Assembly (NCBI GenBank): GCA_037179515.1
Contig: JAXCGZ010001902.1
Location: forward strand, 168,501 to 232,500
Direction: 5' to 3'
DNA length: 64,000 nucleotides
Source of the DNA: Halocaridina rubra
Taxonomy: Eukaryota; Arthropoda; Malacostraca; Decapoda; Atyidae
A model generated the notes under the pieces. That model worked only from the letters and a program-made list of their open reading frames with translations, did no database searches and had not been told where the DNA came from. The translations under genes were made by a program, and so were the position numbers. Positions 61,636 through 64,000 of the stretch are shown in pieces. How positions within the stretch are numbered: position 1 is the first letter of the stretch; each line of letters starts with the position of its first letter.

Positions 61636-62180
61636 AATGAATTTGCAGACTGGTAGGTCATTTACATATACAAGAAACAAAAGTGGCCTTAAAACTGAAC
61701 CTTGTGGAACCACACTACTAACCCTCCTCCATTTAGACAGTGAGTGTCTTACTCTCATCCTCGGTTCCTTTCCTTCTAAGTGAGTTTTAATCCATTTTAA
61801 GACATATCCACCTATTCTTACCATTGCTTGCAGCTTCTTAATAAATTTCCCGTGTGGGGCAATATCAAATGCCTCCGGAAAATCTAGGAATATGCAATAT
61901 GCCCCGGCCTCTCTTTCCTGCAAGATTCGGCTTACTTCATCATAAAATTCTAATATGTTTGTGACTGTTGTCCTGCCTTCTCTGAAGACATGTTGTCTCA
62001 CTGACAAAAAGTTGAAGACTTCCAAGTGAAATTGATGTGTTTTCTTAGTAGTTTCTCCATAACTTTGCAAACTATGCTGATCAAGGAAACATGTATCTAT
62101 AGTTTAGAGCTGTATCCCTCCCTTTTTTTTTAAGATAGGTACCACGATCGCTTGTTTCCAGCATCTTGGTGATTACCTGA
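61636..62180 (-). pseudogene. LINE family A fragment, inverted RT part
   Basis: Minus-oriented piece equivalent to about 26560-27090 of the long copy: FNFLSVRQHVFREGRTTV, FLDFPEAFDIAPHGKFIKK, SSVVPQGSVLRPLLFLVYVN. In an intact element this lies just upstream of the piece at 61097-61635, so the pair is an inversion. A gtgattacctgattgg at 62169 resembles the family tail in minus sense. Confidence 0.85.
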
Positions 62181-62193
62181 TTGGTGTATGTAT

Positions 62194-62296
<103 letters not shown>

Positions 62297-62299
62297 AAC

Positions 62300-63000
62300 A
62301 CAATTATGCATATATATATATATATATATTTTTTAAAAGCGTGCATTTGTAACGGTATGCTGAGATAACATCCAGATGTCATGAACACCGCTACGATATT
62401 AAATAAGTAGTGAAGCATAATATGCAATTTTTGAGAAGTCATGTTGGTCAAAACTAAATTTTTTTTGTTGAATGACTCTTCTACTTTCAGTGACAGAAAA
62501 ATTGCATGTAGCAATTGAAGAATATTTATGGCTTACCTCAATATTTGTACATGTGCTAAAATGCCTTTGGTTCTGGTTTTACAATGACATGGTCTCATCT
62601 TCAAATTAACATACGTTGAAGTATGAAGTGTTTGTTACTGTGTTTATCAATGAATGAGTGAATTACTTATTCATTTAATTCATTCATTATTTGATTTACT
62701 CATATTGGAAACATGGCCACATAATAAGCTAAATTATTTTATCATTTGGAGCAGAATTAGTGTGGAATTCGAGCAAAATAATCACATGTGAGAATTCTCT
62801 GAAAATTTTTGTCATTACAACTCTTCCTTTTTAATCTTTATAAGTAACAGATCCTCTGTGTGATGACTTATTTTTAATTTGTAATTACTTCAAAGATTAA
62901 AAATCATCACAGATGTATCCACTGGATATCATGAAAGTAAGAATTGTGCTTTTCGTGGTTCATTTATTCAGGAAACCTCACGAATATTCAGCGTCTAAAC
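62300..63000. other. intergenic stretch, nothing recognised
   Basis: AT-rich DNA without a credible exon or element. Confidence 0.4.
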
Positions 63001-63004
63001 GCTC

Positions 63005-63107
<103 letters not shown>

Positions 63108-63267
63108 GGGTAGAAATACTAACAATAATATTATTATAAAGCTAATAATATTATAGTAATTATGGGATGATAATAATAATAATGGCACAGTAATTAGTAA
63201 TAATAAACTAAAAAAATAATTAATAATAATAAAAAAAATAAGTAAAAAAATCAATTGTAGATAAAAG

Positions 63268-64000
63268 GAATATCACGCGAAAGCGTGGAGAAAAGAGGAG
63301 GATGAGGACTGAAGAAGATCGTTGATGAAGAGAAGGAACAGATTAGATGACAGAACAGAGCCCTGTGCAACACTACTGGTAACAGGGAATGAGCCGTCAA
63401 CAACCACAGATATAAAACGGTCAGAAAGAAAACTGGAAATCAGAGAACAGAGAGAAAGGATAAAGCTATACGCAGGGAGTTTGGCCAACAATGCCTTGTG
63501 ACAGACTGTCAAAAGCCTTAGAGATATCAACAACGACGACAAAGGATTCTCCATAGTTCCTCAGGGAAGATGACCATACATGAGTAAGATTAGGACATTA
63601 GGTCACAGTAGCATTTGCCTTGTGGAAGTAGTACTGGTGATCGGAGTTAAGTGAGTTAGATTCAAGAAATTTCAAGAAGTGAGGACTGAGATAAGATTTG
63701 AATACTTTAGCGACATCAGGAGTCAGGGCAATAGGTCGGTGAGTTGAAGGAATAGAGTGGTTATGCTTCTTAGGAACAGGTTGAACTAGAGCATGCTTCC
63801 AAGATGAAGGATGGATATTGGTTGCGAAAATGAGGCGAAAACGACTGCAAAGTCCAGGAGCCAGTTCATCTGGAAACTCCTTAAGGAACCTTGCAGGGAT
63901 ACCATCGGGTACAGATGCCTTGTTCGTCTTCAAAGACCAAAAAACCTAATGAACTTTGTTTGAAGAACAAGTAAGGGAGGGCATAGGGTTAGAGAGGGGG
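63268..64000 (-). pseudogene. LINE family B RT fragment, continues past window end
   Basis: Minus-strand RT pieces: KTNKASVPDGIPARFLKEF, WKHALVQPVPKK, then after a frame change LLAKLPAYSFILSLCSLIS and VTSSVAQGSVLSSNLFLLFI. It breaks before the FADD motif, so its 3' end is missing; its 5' end lies beyond 64000. It is similar to the copy at 39178-40245. Confidence 0.8.

Overview
The window looks like intergenic and intronic DNA from a large, repeat-bloated arthropod genome, most likely a decapod crustacean and possibly a penaeid shrimp. This is an inference from three things: very long, nearly perfect (TA)n, (CT)n, (TTA/AAT)n and (CTT)n tracts; many LINE, Tigger, DIRS and Penelope remnants; and ordinary spliceosomal genes with 3 to 12 kb introns. 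Nothing is bacterial: there are no operons, no Shine-Dalgarno sites and no CRISPR array.

Three host genes can be supported. (1) At the left edge, two short + strand exons (1868-1919 and 2287-2352) read as the 3' end of a gene I cannot name ('gene X'). (2) The mitochondrial ribosomal protein gene MRPL46 runs on the + strand in five recognisable exons (8889-9043, 12430-12640, 16022-16164, 22591-22722, 34736-34894). The exon joins keep the frame, and the product follows the known animal L46 order to its C terminus. Any first exon upstream of 8889 was not found. (3) On the minus strand, 'gene Y' has one giant exon (53865-47436) joined through a consensus GTAAGT donor and an AG acceptor to a last exon (46592-46453). 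It predicts a secreted, Ser/Thr/Asn-rich, mucin-like protein of about 2189 aa with two sets of internal repeats and no family I recognise.

Everything else is mobile or simple-sequence DNA. I use local names. LINE family A is a CR1/L2-like element (ORF1 coiled coil, ORF2 endonuclease plus reverse transcriptase) whose 3' end carries tandem ACAATTAGGTAATC units. One nearly full-length copy (about 23077-27984), a 5'-truncated head-to-tail copy beside it and several others lie in MRPL46 introns and downstream. Several copies abut (AC)n/(TG)n tracts at one or both ends. LINE family B has a poly(A) tail and a 3' UTR with a GGTGTCACACTCAT-like end; copies are at 1-113, 1283-1850, 4797-5005, 18690-18990, 38898-40511, 44165-44374 and 63268-64000. 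LINE families C (57347-57688) and D (16260-16840, 29884-30030) are 3' fragments. DNA transposons are four Tigger/pogo-like remnants, two TA-flanked MITEs and a 351-bp PIF/Harbinger-like MITE. A tRNA-derived SINE family has six copies, two with clear 17-18 bp target duplications.

Layout: 1-2352 gene X end with LINE insertions; 2353-8888 intergenic with two Tigger copies meeting tail to tail; 8889-35303 MRPL46 with TE-filled introns; 35304-46452 nested LINE A and B copies and MITEs; 46453-53865 gene Y; 53866-64000 microsatellites, SINEs, a MITE and rearranged LINE pieces. The most novel items are gene Y, the microsatellite-associated LINE A, and a possible -1 frameshift signal at its ORF1/ORF2 overlap.
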